Below, piece by piece: positions 1-8,791 of a stretch of DNA of 64,000 nt (position 1 is the stretch's first letter; every line of letters starts with the position of its first letter). Location: NCBI GenBank assembly GCA_022790855.1, contig JAAVYA010000049.1:62001-126000 (forward strand). The letters are read 5' to 3'. Under the pieces are notes generated by a model, which saw nothing but the letters and a program-made list of their open reading frames with translations, was not told where the DNA came from and did not search any database. A program made the position numbers and the translations under genes. The stretch comes from Lachnospiraceae bacterium (GTDB taxonomy: Bacteria; Bacillota; Clostridia; Lachnospirales; Lachnospiraceae).

Positions 1-2
1 CT

Positions 3-686
3 TTTGGACAGATGGCGGCTGCCCGGGCAGAAGGCAAATTTGCAGTGGCTTTTATGCCCATCGGGAATTTTGAATTGCTTCACAATCTGATGGGGTTTGA
101 AAATGCATTGGTGGGATTTTTGGACGAGCCGGAGGCTATGCAGGAATTGATTGATTATATTGTGGACTTCCGAATGGCCTATATGTCCCATTTGGTGAAT
201 ACCATGAAGCCGGATGCAGTGCTGGTGCATGACGACTGGGGCTCCAAAAACAGTATGCTTATCAGTCCCCAGGTATTCCGAGAATTTTTAAAGCCGGGAT
301 ATGCCAGGATGTATCAGTATATGAAAGAAAACGGAATTATTGTGATCCATCATGGAGACAGTTATCTGGAGCCTATTGTGAAAGATATGGAGGAAATCGG
401 CGTAGATATCTGGCAGGGGGCGCTGCCTCAGAATGATATTGCAAAGCTGCAGAAAGAGCTGCCGGGCCATATGCTGTTTATGGGCGGGATTGATGCCGGG
501 ATTGTAGATCGGAAAGAATGCGACGAGGCAGTGATCCGCAGGGAGGTCCGGCGGGCATGCGAGAGCTATATGCCCGGCGGAAAGTTTATCCCCTGTATGA
601 CTTACGGCGGACCGGGAGCTATTTTCCCAGGTGTGGACGATATTATTTACGATGAAGTGGAACGGTTTGGGAAGGAATATTTCTAA
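3..686 (+). CDS. URO-D family protein (uroporphyrinogen decarboxylase-like), 5' end cut by window
   Basis: The frame is open to the left edge, so the N-terminus lies outside the window and the ATG at 12 is probably internal. The visible 224 residues fit the TIM-barrel uroporphyrinogen decarboxylase superfamily, with the segments VLVHDDWGSKNSMLISP, IVIHHGDSYLEPIV, LFMGGIDAG and a C-terminal GGKFIPCMTYGGPGAIFPG. In Clostridia most such paralogues are corrinoid-dependent methyltransferases or demethylases rather than haem enzymes. Substrate cannot be told from the sequence. It converges on the sulfite reductase gene, whose end lies 8 bases away. Confidence 0.8.
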   Translation, partial: FGQMAAARAEGKFAVAFMPIGNFELLHNLMGFENALVGFLDEPEAMQELIDYIVDFRMAYMSHLVNTMKPDAVLVHDDWGSKNSMLISPQVFREFLKPGYARMYQYMKENGIIVIHHGDSYLEPIVKDMEEIGVDIWQGALPQNDIAKLQKELPGHMLFMGGIDAGIVDRKECDEAVIRREVRRACESYMPGGKFIPCMTYGGPGAIFPGVDDIIYDEVERFGKEYF

Positions 687-694
687 CAAACCGG

Positions 695-2227
695 TTAGAT
701 ATATTTTTTCACAAGATCCAAAAACTGCTCATGATGTTTTTGAATCCATACATCATATACAGAATGATCTCTGGAGACGGCACGTCCAAGCTCTATGAGA
801 AAGAAAGGAATTTCCTCTTCCAGCATGACTCCCAGTTCCTGGGCGAAAGCCTCTTTTCCCAGGGCGCCGCAGCCGGCCTCATAAATTGCAAAAGCATTTT
901 TGGGGCCTTCGCTGGTTTGCCGGACTCTGCCGCTGAAGCTTAAAGCTCCCGCCTGGTGGGCGCTGCAGGAAGAAGGGCACCCGGAGATGCGGATTTTGGG
1001 CAATACTTTGTCGGGAAAGTTTTCTTTTTTCACAGCTTCTAGGCAAGCCTGGAGCAAAGCTTGGGAATTTCGTATGCCTACCTGGCAGATGGAGGCCCCG
1101 ATGCAGGCGACGGATTGCTCAAAGGATGTCTTAGCGCTGTCTTTTGTCAGATCAAGAAGCGTCTTTGCTTCTTCCATTGTACAGTTGATCACATACATTC
1201 CCTGGTCAGGCGTTATGCGGATGGATACTTCTTCCATAGAAGCCAGGGCGTGGGAGAGGGCTTGAAACAGCGAAGGGGGTGGATTGCCGCCAGGCGGTTT
1301 GTAGCAGACGGCGTACAGTCCCGTTTGCTTTTGGGGGATCACCCTTGGATGGGTGAAATCTGTGACAGGGCCTGTCTTTTTCACAGGGGAAGGAGAGATT
1401 TTCAGCTCTAAGTCCTCCTCAGCCAAGGCGGTGTTCAGTTTTTCCTCATAAGCCTTCCGGTACGCTTCTTCCCCCATATCTTCCGGCATAAAACGGGTTC
1501 TGGCCCGGCCTCGGTTTTGATAATTGCCGTAGGACACAAAGGTATCGATCATGGCTTTGATGTAGTAGAGCGTTTTTTCCGGCGGGATATGGGAAGCCAC
1601 TTTTATGCCCATCCGCGGGCTGCGTCCCAATCCTCCGGCACTGTATACGTCAAAGGTTTGATCCTGGTTTGCCACAAATCCCAGATCCCGGAATGTGGCG
1701 TGGACTTCGTTTTCACCGGAGTTGGAAAAGCAGACCTTCAGTTTTCGGGGAAGCGTGACTTTGTGGATGAATCCAAGAAGATAATCTGCCGCCTCCCTGG
1801 CATAGGGAAGTACGTCAAAGGGCTCCTCCTTTTGGACGCCGGAAAGAGGGGATGCCATCACGTTGCGGGGATAATCTCCTCCTCCGCCCCGGGTAATGAT
1901 GCCGTGGCGGAAGGAATCCTCCATCAGACTTACCACCTGTCCTTCGCTTAAATTGTGAAATTGTATGCTCTGGCAGGTGGTAAGGTGTGTCAGGCTGATC
2001 CGGTGTGTTTCAATGCTTTTTGCAATAAAAGTCAAAATCTCTTTGGAGACCTCGCCTCCGGTTAGGCGCAGACGCAGCATACTTTCTTTGCCCCCTCTTT
2101 GTGCGTAGCTGCCGAACCCTCCGGAGAAGGCTTTGTAATCGTTGACGGAAATTTCTTTTTGATAGAATTTACCGGTCATTTCTTTGAATGTTCTCAAATC
2201 CTCACGGAATTCTTCGATATGGTCCAT
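695..2227 (-). CDS. Siroheme [4Fe-4S] nitrite/sulfite reductase-like protein
   Basis: About 510 residues with the nitrite/sulfite reductase ferredoxin-like and hemoprotein repeats. The siroheme-[4Fe-4S] ligands are present: C-x5-C in ACIGASICQVG (about residues 375-381) and C-x3-C in GCPSSC (about 417-421). The family performs six-electron reduction of sulfite or nitrite using ferredoxin in the cytoplasm; which one applies here is not visible. I chose the ATG at 2227 because the GAGGAGG site upstream is spaced about 9 bases from it. A TTG at 2233 would lie too close. No siroheme or sulfate-assimilation genes are next to it. Confidence 0.85.
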   Translation of the reverse strand: MDHIEEFREDLRTFKEMTGKFYQKEISVNDYKAFSGGFGSYAQRGGKESMLRLRLTGGEVSKEILTFIAKSIETHRISLTHLTTCQSIQFHNLSEGQVVSLMEDSFRHGIITRGGGGDYPRNVMASPLSGVQKEEPFDVLPYAREAADYLLGFIHKVTLPRKLKVCFSNSGENEVHATFRDLGFVANQDQTFDVYSAGGLGRSPRMGIKVASHIPPEKTLYYIKAMIDTFVSYGNYQNRGRARTRFMPEDMGEEAYRKAYEEKLNTALAEEDLELKISPSPVKKTGPVTDFTHPRVIPQKQTGLYAVCYKPPGGNPPPSLFQALSHALASMEEVSIRITPDQGMYVINCTMEEAKTLLDLTKDSAKTSFEQSVACIGASICQVGIRNSQALLQACLEAVKKENFPDKVLPKIRISGCPSSCSAHQAGALSFSGRVRQTSEGPKNAFAIYEAGCGALGKEAFAQELGVMLEEEIPFFLIELGRAVSRDHSVYDVWIQKHHEQFLDLVKKYI

Positions 2228-2343
2228 GGCCAAATCCCTCCTCTCAATGGATCGTTTTCTTGTCTTAGTGTTTTAGTATATGGGGAATCTTGTGTTTTAT
2301 GCGAAGGGACTTTTATGAAATGTCTGCTGCAGAAAATCACGTC

Positions 2344-2511
2344 TTAAAAGTCCGTATTTAAATAAGTCAAAATACGGAGTGAAAATATATAAATAAAATT
2401 TTGAAACCCTTCTTTAAAATCAGAGTGAAGCATTTCACTGCACTGCCGGATGCGGTAATTAACCGTATTTTTGTGTACAAACAGAGCCGCAGATACATGC
2501 GGAAAAAGCAT
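2344..2511 (-). pseudogene. Remnant of a PucR/CdaR-family regulator (C-terminal HTH only)
   Basis: A 55-codon minus-strand reading frame, too short for routine ORF calling, reads VSAALFVHKNTVNYRIRQ followed by a leucine-rich tail ending in LRILTYL. This is the layout of the PucR C-terminal helix-turn-helix (usual form: A..LFIHRNTLxYRLxRIEELL, then a short amphipathic tail). An in-frame TAA stands just upstream of its first ATG and no N-terminal regulator domain precedes it. It is therefore a 3' stump of a gene. An intact relative lies at 62413-63861 with the matching segment LHRNSLLYRIRRLQELL. Confidence 0.6.
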
Positions 2512-2524
2512 TTAGATCCTTTTG

Positions 2525-2722
2525 ATTTCGGACAATGGGGCAGGGTTTCCCAAGAAGGTGCTGGACGATCTTGCAAAGAACCGGAATATTCTCCAAAACC
2601 AGCGGGAGTGTGTGGGAATCTGTAATGTGATCGCCCGTTTGCGTCTGTTTTATGAGAATAAGGCAAGGGTGGAATGCTGCAATCAGGAGGGGGCCGTGGT
2701 AAAAATCCGGGTGCCTATGTGA
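2525..2722 (+). pseudogene. Remnant of a YesM/LytS-type sensor histidine kinase (ATP-binding domain)
   Basis: The frame reads ISDNGAGFPKKVLDDL, then VGICNVIARLRLFYENKA, and ends GAVVKIRVPM. These match the G1 box (DNGxG), the G2 box (GIGLxNVxxRLxLxY) and the final strand of the HATPase_c domain of YesM-type kinases. Only about 65 residues remain. A stop at 2513-2515 lies just upstream, and no sensor, HAMP or His-kinase region is found. The degraded G2 box (GICNV instead of GIGLxNV) also points to decay. Confidence 0.6.
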
Positions 2723-2852
2723 AGATAGAAATCTATTTGATAGTTTGAGAGAGGCGCTTTATACGGAATGAAAATTTTTTAAAAGATATTCCATCGGAAA
2801 CGCCATTGTGATATAGTGGAGCAAGATGATAAATTGGGCTTGGAGGGATGAG

Positions 2853-3129
2853 ATGGGATATCAGGAAATCAACGCAAAGACAATAGATCGTTGGGTGAGA
2901 AAGAGTGCTATCGTGTGCTGAAACATTCCGGGCTGTTAATCGCGGGAATGGATAATGGCATCAATTATTTATTTGCGGATGATACAGAAAAAGAAGTGGT
3001 AAATTCACTTCCATTTAATCCGTTAAAGAATCAAGACGAATTACGGATCTGTATGAGGATACAAATGGGGATGGATGGCTGCATCAAATGAATGTTCCAT
3101 GTTTTATTGCTGCCAGGGCAGTGAAATAG
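2853..3129 (+). pseudogene. Internally deleted class I SAM-dependent methyltransferase remnant
   Basis: Three fragments of one protein family are stitched together in different frames. From 2853 it reads MGYQEINAKTIDRWV, the start of a methyltransferase. From about 2891, in another frame, it reads ECYRVLKHSG..IAGMDNGINYLFADD and VNSLPFNPLKN, the segment after the SAM fold. From about 3040, in a third frame, it reads ITDLYEDTNGDGWLHQMN and FIAARAVK then stop, a plausible C-terminus. The SAM-binding core is gone. This is a dead gene that lost internal blocks while keeping its ends. Confidence 0.55.
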
Positions 3130-3193
3130 AATCGGGTGTTTTCGATTTCTTGCGCTGCTATGGATTAGGACATTGAAATTTGTAGGAGAACAT

Positions 3194-3436
3194 ATGACAG
3201 AAAGAGAAAAAATGTTGGCGGGAGAGCTTTACGATTGCGGGGATCCGGAATTATTACGGCAATGGCATAAGGCAAAGGACCTGGTGAGAGACTACAACAA
3301 CTTGAATTCTGCTGACAGCAAAGAAAAAATATTGAATGAGTTACTGGGAGGGGCAGGAAAAAACCTTTGGATAACAGCTCCATTTTTTGTTGATTATGGC
3401 AATCCTTGTCGGGTAATGAGAGAAAACAAATTTTGA
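3194..3436 (+). pseudogene. Internally deleted maltose/galactoside O-acetyltransferase remnant
   Basis: The reading frame begins MTEREKMLAGELYDCGDPEL and continues through the maltose-acetyltransferase N-terminal domain to PFFVDYG. It then jumps to NPCRVMRENKF and stop. The latter resembles the family's C-terminal end (GNPCRVIREI). The whole left-handed beta-helix between them, about 100 residues with the active-site His, is missing in frame, leaving an 80-residue peptide. A good ribosome site (TAGGAGA) precedes the ATG at 3194. It may still be translated but cannot be a working acetyltransferase. Confidence 0.65.
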
Positions 3437-3499
3437 GTGTAGGAAACTTCATAAATGAAAGGAAAGAAAAAGAACTAGGTTGTAAAAGGAGGCGGGACT

Positions 3500-5185
3500 A
3501 TGGGCAAGACGGTTTCCATTGGGGCACAGAGCTTTGAATTTCTACGGAAGAATAACTATTTTTTTATTGATAAAACAGGTTTGATAAAAGAGTGGTGGGA
3601 AAATGGGGACGTGGTTACTTTAATCACCCGGCCACGCCGTTTTGGTAAGACCCTGAACCTGGATATGATGAACTGCTTCTTCTCGAAGGCGTATGAGGGG
3701 CGGGGGGAATTGTTTGAAGGGCTGTCTATCTGGAAGGAGGAAAAGTACCGGGAACTTCAGGGGAGCTATCCGGTGATATTTTTAAGCTTTGCGGATATTA
3801 AGGGGGAGACCATGGAGGAGACGAAGCAGGGGCTTAAGCATACGCTGGCGAAGTTATATGAGACCCATGAATATTTGAGGGATAGAAAAAACATAGGAAA
3901 AAGGGAACTGGAATTTTTTGATTCCGTATCCCCGGATATGGAAGATACAGTGGCCGTGCTTGCCCTGAAATACCTGTCGGATTATTTGGAGGCCTATTAT
4001 GGCCGGAAGGTTCTGATCTTTCTGGATGAGTACGATACGCCGCTTCAGGAGGCGTATGTATATGGGTATTGGAAAGAATTGACTGGCTTTATCCGGCGTA
4101 TGTTTAACTCTACCTTTAAGACCAATCCAAGTATGGAGCGGGCAATTATGACGGGAATCACCCGGGTGAGCAAGGAATCCATTTTTTCGGATCTGAACAA
4201 TCTTGAAGTGGTAACTACTACTTCCGAGAAATATGCAGATTGCTTTGGGTTTACGGAAAAAGAAGTGCTTGAGGCTTTGGATGAGTTTTCCATGTCAGAA
4301 GAGGAAGAACAGGTAAAGCAATGGTATGATGGGTTTACCTTTGGAAGTAAAAGAGATATTTATAATCCATGGTCGATCATTAATTTTCTGGATAAAAGAA
4401 AAGTAGGGGCTTATTGGGCGAATAGCAGTTCCAACAGCCTGGTGAATGTGTTGATCCGGCAGGGGAATGCCCAGACGAAGACGATCATGGAGGATTTGAT
4501 GAAGGGCGGTGTCCTGGAGACGGAACTTGATGAGGAAATTATTTTTGACCAGCTCCAGAGGAAATACGGGGCTGTCTGGAGCATGCTTTTGACCAGCGGG
4601 TATCTGAAAGTGGTAGATCGAAGGTTTTCACAGGAGACAGGAGTTTTTACCTACCATCTGGAATTGACGAACCGGGAAGTCTATATGATGTTCCGGAATA
4701 TGATACGCGACTGGTTCAGCGGGGAGGACGTGCCCTACAATGGTTTTATTCAGGCGCTGCTTTTGGGGGATGTGAAGGCCATGAATCGCTATATGAACAA
4801 GGTGGCTCTTGCTACATTTAGTTATTTTGACACTGGAAGAAAGCCATCGGAAGAGGCGGAGCCGGAGCGTTTCTACCATGGCTTTGTCCTTGGCCTGATG
4901 GTGGAGCTGGCAGGAAGGTATCGTGTCACCTCCAACCGGGAGAGCGGGTTCGGGAGATATGATGTGATGCTGGAACCCTATAAAGAGGAGGATCCTGCCT
5001 TTGTGCTGGAGTTTAAAGTGCATGATCCGGAAGATGAGGACACGCTGGATGATACGGTACAGGAAGCTTTAAAACAGATCAAGGACAAGAATTATGATAG
5101 TGAGCTCACCGCCAGGGGGATTCCTGAGGAGCGGATCCGCCACTTGGGCTTTGCCTTTGAAGGGAAGCGGGTTCTGATTGGCTGA
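3500..5185 (+). CDS. AAA-ATPase-like protein with C-terminal PD-(D/E)XK nuclease-like domain
   Basis: 561 residues. The N-terminal AAA-ATPase-like domain (PF09820 type) has the family's unusual Walker A, RPRRFGKT (about 44-51), and a Walker B VLIFLDEYDTPL (about 170-182). The C-terminus has YDVML (about 487) and VLEFKVHD (about 502), the D...ExK core of the PD-(D/E)XK domain (PF08011 type). The family is abundant in gut Clostridia and Bacteroidetes and its function is not established. Roles in defence or mobile-element biology are often suspected. The ATG follows AAAGGAGGCGGGACT. The gene is full length in a region of decayed neighbours. Confidence 0.85.
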   Translation: MGKTVSIGAQSFEFLRKNNYFFIDKTGLIKEWWENGDVVTLITRPRRFGKTLNLDMMNCFFSKAYEGRGELFEGLSIWKEEKYRELQGSYPVIFLSFADIKGETMEETKQGLKHTLAKLYETHEYLRDRKNIGKRELEFFDSVSPDMEDTVAVLALKYLSDYLEAYYGRKVLIFLDEYDTPLQEAYVYGYWKELTGFIRRMFNSTFKTNPSMERAIMTGITRVSKESIFSDLNNLEVVTTTSEKYADCFGFTEKEVLEALDEFSMSEEEEQVKQWYDGFTFGSKRDIYNPWSIINFLDKRKVGAYWANSSSNSLVNVLIRQGNAQTKTIMEDLMKGGVLETELDEEIIFDQLQRKYGAVWSMLLTSGYLKVVDRRFSQETGVFTYHLELTNREVYMMFRNMIRDWFSGEDVPYNGFIQALLLGDVKAMNRYMNKVALATFSYFDTGRKPSEEAEPERFYHGFVLGLMVELAGRYRVTSNRESGFGRYDVMLEPYKEEDPAFVLEFKVHDPEDEDTLDDTVQEALKQIKDKNYDSELTARGIPEERIRHLGFAFEGKRVLIG

Positions 5186-5255
5186 AATGGATATAGATAC
5201 AAAGACATACCAGTGTAAAAGCTGATATGCCTTCACAAGATAAAGGAGATTTGTT

Positions 5256-6035
5256 ATGAAAGGGATATTTTTTGACATTGACGGCACGATCTGGCCGACC
5301 AGTATGATTATACCAGAAAGTACAAAAGAAGCAATCAGAAAGCTGAAGGAAAACGGATGTTATGTATTCATCAACAGTGGCCGGACCCAGGCATTTATCC
5401 AGGATCCGGAGCTTTTGTCCTTAGGATTTGATGGGATTATATCTGGCTGTGGCACCAGCGTAAATTTCCATGGAGAGGATATTTTGTACGAGACGCTTCC
5501 CTGTGAATTGGTGAATGCTGCCTTGAAGGTGCTAAAGCGGTACGATATGCCGGTGGTGCTGGAGGGACGAACTTATCAGTATGTGGATGCTGAGGATTTT
5601 CCAGGAGATCCATTCATTGATATCCTACGCAGGGATGTGGGAGATAAGCTCCTGGGGATCACGGAGAACCATATGAACTGGGAAATCAGTAAGTTTAGTG
5701 CAGTGATCAAGAATGATGACTTTACTAAGGCCCTGGAGAAACTTTCCCCCTGGTATGATTTCCTGGTACATGGAAAAAAGGTGGTGGAAGGTGTGCCCAA
5801 AGGTTTCAGCAAGGCTACCGGGGTCCAGGTGATCTGTGAGAAGCTTGGGCTTCTTCATGAGGATACATACGCCTTTGGAGACAGCGTCAATGATCTGGAT
5901 ATGTTGAAGTATGTGGCCCATGGGGTCGCTATGGGAAATGGGATGCCGGAGACGAAGGCTGTTGCGGATTATGTAACGGATGATATCCTGGCAGATGGGA
6001 TATATAATGCCTGTAAGCATTTTGGGCTGATTTGA
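5256..6035 (+). CDS. Cof-type HAD-IIB phosphatase
   Basis: 259 residues. It starts MKGIFFDIDGTIWP with the HAD nucleophile motif DxDGT at residues 7-11. Motif II is the INSGRT segment. A lysine lies before the cap end, and motif III/IV is YAFGDSVNDLDML (GDxxND), followed by VAMGNGMPETKAVADYVT. This is the full-length IIB (Cof/YidA/YbiV) architecture with a C2 cap. These enzymes dephosphorylate sugar phosphates or cofactor precursors in the cytoplasm; substrate unknown. The ATG follows a good AAAGGAGA site. Confidence 0.9.
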   Translation: MKGIFFDIDGTIWPTSMIIPESTKEAIRKLKENGCYVFINSGRTQAFIQDPELLSLGFDGIISGCGTSVNFHGEDILYETLPCELVNAALKVLKRYDMPVVLEGRTYQYVDAEDFPGDPFIDILRRDVGDKLLGITENHMNWEISKFSAVIKNDDFTKALEKLSPWYDFLVHGKKVVEGVPKGFSKATGVQVICEKLGLLHEDTYAFGDSVNDLDMLKYVAHGVAMGNGMPETKAVADYVTDDILADGIYNACKHFGLI

Positions 6036-6612
6036 GAAGACACAGAAGGGGAGTATCATGGAGACAAAGGATTATAAGCTTCAGAAGCTTATGCCTGTTC
6101 ATGGTGCAGAACTAAATGGCGATGGAGGCAATTGGCATATCGTTGTTTTGCATGCGGATTCTTTATACGTTAAAATTTGGAGCATGGATAGGCTTTCTGG
6201 AGGGCTTCCAACATTATAGCCATATTTGGGCGTGGACAACGCACCCTATCATGTTGCTTGCCGCCTGCGGAATTATGGGAGGGAAAAGCAGTACTGCGCT
6301 TTTTTATCTTTTGCGTGACGATATTTTATTATGCCGGAACACGCGGATTATTTAAGAAAAAATTATTTATGGAGATAGCATACCCTCAGTGTAGAAGGGG
6401 ACACACGCCGCCAGAACAGTTTTATAAAAACTTTAGAAAGATTTTATTGACATCTTTTGGAAAAAGGCATAGCATAAACTTTCCCGGAGGATGAAAAAGC
6501 TTGTCGCTGGAACCTTTCATGCTGCAGGCTTCTTTTTTAGTTTCAAAAAGTTTTTTGATATAAGATTCTTCCGGGAAGGGAATGATGGTAATAACAGACA
6601 GGGAAAGGCGGG
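6036..6612 (+). other. Gap of about 580 bp with unrecognised, apparently decayed coding sequence
   Basis: A ribosome-site-like GGGGAG precedes an ATG at 6058 that opens a 53-codon frame (METKDYKLQKLMPVHGAEL...). After its stop, further coding-like stretches continue in the same and other frames, for example PYLGVDNAPYHVACRLRNYG, then PEHADYLRKNYLWR, then PEQFYKNFRKILL. They are broken by stops and frame changes. This pattern suggests a degraded gene that I cannot assign. No regulator for the downstream ABC pair is intact here. Confidence 0.3.
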
Positions 6613-8790
6613 ATGAAGTTGGGTAACATATTCAAATACCTTTGGGAATCCAGGGGGATGGTCATAGGGATTATCCTGCTCTTGATCGTGCAGGCATATT
6701 GTGACCTCTCCCTGCCCCAATACACCTCCGATATTGTGGATATCGGAATTCAGCAGGAAGGCGTCGACCATATCGCTATGGAAAAGATGCGCCGGGAGAC
6801 CTTTGAAGCGGTCTGTCTTCTGTTGTCCCAAGACCAGGAGCAGAAGCTTAAGGACAGCTATGTGCAGCAGGAGGATGGGACGTACCGCCGGAAAAAAATG
6901 GAGCGGGATGCATTGGAAGAGCTGGATGGGTTTCTGGCGCTGCCCCTGACGGTTTTGGGAGGCATGGAAAGCTCCGGGCAGATGGACGCAGCCTCCCTGG
7001 TGGAGATGGAGGGCGCCGGACAGATTACCAGGGAGCAGCTTTTGGCATTGTCCCAGGAGGCGAAAGCGCAAATGGGGGATATGAGTGAATCCATCCTAAA
7101 GCAGCAGGCTGTGATGACGGTACAGGCGGAATATGAAGCGCTGGGCTGGGATCTGGGAGATTATCAAATGGCATACTTACTAAAAACCGGAGGAAAAATG
7201 CTGGGCATTACGCTTGTTATGGTAGCGGCTGCCGTTTGCACAGGCTTTCTGGCTTCGTATACTTCGGCTAAGGTGGGCCGAAACCTCAGGAACCGGATTT
7301 TCCGGAAAGTGGTGTCCTTTTCCCATGGAGAAATGGATCAGTTTTCCACAGCGTCTTTGATTACCAGAAGCACCAATGACGTGCAGCAGATTCAGATGGT
7401 TTGTGTGATGCTGCTGCGTATGGTACTGTATGCCCCGATCATCGGAATCGGCGGTGTTGTAAAGGTTTTGAATACAAGGACGGGAATGGGATGGATCATT
7501 GCTCTGGCGGTGGGACTGATCCTGGTACTGGTGGCGGTGCTGGTTGGTGTTGCCATGCCAAAGTTTCAGATTATGCAGACCTTGGTGGACCGTCTGAATT
7601 TGGTGTCCCGGGAGATCTTAACGGGGATTCCGGTAATCCGGGCTTTTTCCAGGGAGCGTTATGAGGAAAAACGTTTTGCCGGGGCGAATCGTGATCTGAT
7701 GTCCACCCAGTTGTTTACCGGGCGGGCCATGAATTTTATGATGCCGGCCATGATGCTGATTATGAACGGCATCACGGTTCTGATCGTCTGGAACGGAGCC
7801 AAAGGCATTGATCTTGGAAATCTCCAGGTAGGGGATATGATGGCTTTTATGACGTATACGATGCAGATTGTCATGGCCTTTTTGATGATTACGATGATTT
7901 CTATTATGCTTCCCAGAGCGGGAGTGGCCGCAAAGCGTATCGAAGAGGTATTGGAAGTGGAGCCTGCCATACGGGACAAGGAACAAGTAAAAGACAAAGA
8001 GCGGGATCATTGGGACGGCGTTGTACGTTTTGAAGATGTGTCCTTTCAATATCCCGGGGCCGATGAAAATGCCATTGAACATATTTCTTTTACGGCAGAG
8101 CCGGGAAAAACCACGGCGGTCATTGGAAGCACCGGCTGTGGAAAATCAACGCTTCTGCATTTGATTCCCCGGTTCTATGATGTCACGCAGGGACGGATTA
8201 CTATGGACGGGATTGATATTCGGGATTTGTCTCAGCAAAAGCTTCGGAGCCTGATTGGCTTTGTGCCCCAAAAAGGCGTTTTGTTTTCCGGGGATATTGC
8301 GTCCAATATCAAATTCGGCGGAGCATTTATTACAGAAGAGCAGATGAGAGAGGCCGCCCAAATTGCCCAGGCGATGGAATTTATCCAGCAGAAGGAGGAG
8401 CAGTTTGAAAGCGCCATTTCCCAGGGCGGCACCAATGTGTCCGGCGGCCAGAAGCAGCGCCTTTCGATTGCCAGGGCCATTGCGAAACAGCCGAAGGTTT
8501 TCCTGTTTGACGACAGTTTTTCTGCATTAGACTATAAGACGGACGCTATGCTGCGGCGGGCATTGCACGAAGAGATTTCTGATGCAGCCGTAATCATTGT
8601 AGCCCAGCGGATCAGTACGATCCTTCATGCAGATCAGATTATGGTATTGGAGGACGGTAAAATTGCCGGCATGGGAACTCATGAAGAATTGCTGAAAAAC
8701 TGCGGGACGTATCAGGAAATTGCCAGATCTCAGCTGTCGGAAGCCGAATTAGCAGGCAGCAGGGAGTACGCAGGGAAAGGAGGCATGTGA
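6613..8790 (+). CDS. ABC exporter subunit A (TMD-NBD), heterodimer half with degenerate Walker B
   Basis: 725 residues with six predicted membrane helices, then a nucleotide-binding domain. It has Walker A GSTGCGKST (about 504), signature VSGGQKQRLS (about 609) and Walker B VFLFDDSFSALD (about 628). The catalytic glutamate after Walker B is Asp, as in the non-catalytic half of TM287/288- or BmrCD-type exporters. A long polar insertion of about 130 residues lies between helices 1 and 2, which is common in this clade. Its stop is one base from the start of the partner gene. Likely exports drugs or peptides; substrate unknown. Confidence 0.9.
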   Translation: MKLGNIFKYLWESRGMVIGIILLLIVQAYCDLSLPQYTSDIVDIGIQQEGVDHIAMEKMRRETFEAVCLLLSQDQEQKLKDSYVQQEDGTYRRKKMERDALEELDGFLALPLTVLGGMESSGQMDAASLVEMEGAGQITREQLLALSQEAKAQMGDMSESILKQQAVMTVQAEYEALGWDLGDYQMAYLLKTGGKMLGITLVMVAAAVCTGFLASYTSAKVGRNLRNRIFRKVVSFSHGEMDQFSTASLITRSTNDVQQIQMVCVMLLRMVLYAPIIGIGGVVKVLNTRTGMGWIIALAVGLILVLVAVLVGVAMPKFQIMQTLVDRLNLVSREILTGIPVIRAFSRERYEEKRFAGANRDLMSTQLFTGRAMNFMMPAMMLIMNGITVLIVWNGAKGIDLGNLQVGDMMAFMTYTMQIVMAFLMITMISIMLPRAGVAAKRIEEVLEVEPAIRDKEQVKDKERDHWDGVVRFEDVSFQYPGADENAIEHISFTAEPGKTTAVIGSTGCGKSTLLHLIPRFYDVTQGRITMDGIDIRDLSQQKLRSLIGFVPQKGVLFSGDIASNIKFGGAFITEEQMREAAQIAQAMEFIQQKEEQFESAISQGGTNVSGGQKQRLSIARAIAKQPKVFLFDDSFSALDYKTDAMLRRALHEEISDAAVIIVAQRISTILHADQIMVLEDGKIAGMGTHEELLKNCGTYQEIARSQLSEAELAGSREYAGKGGM

Positions 8791-8791
8791 G

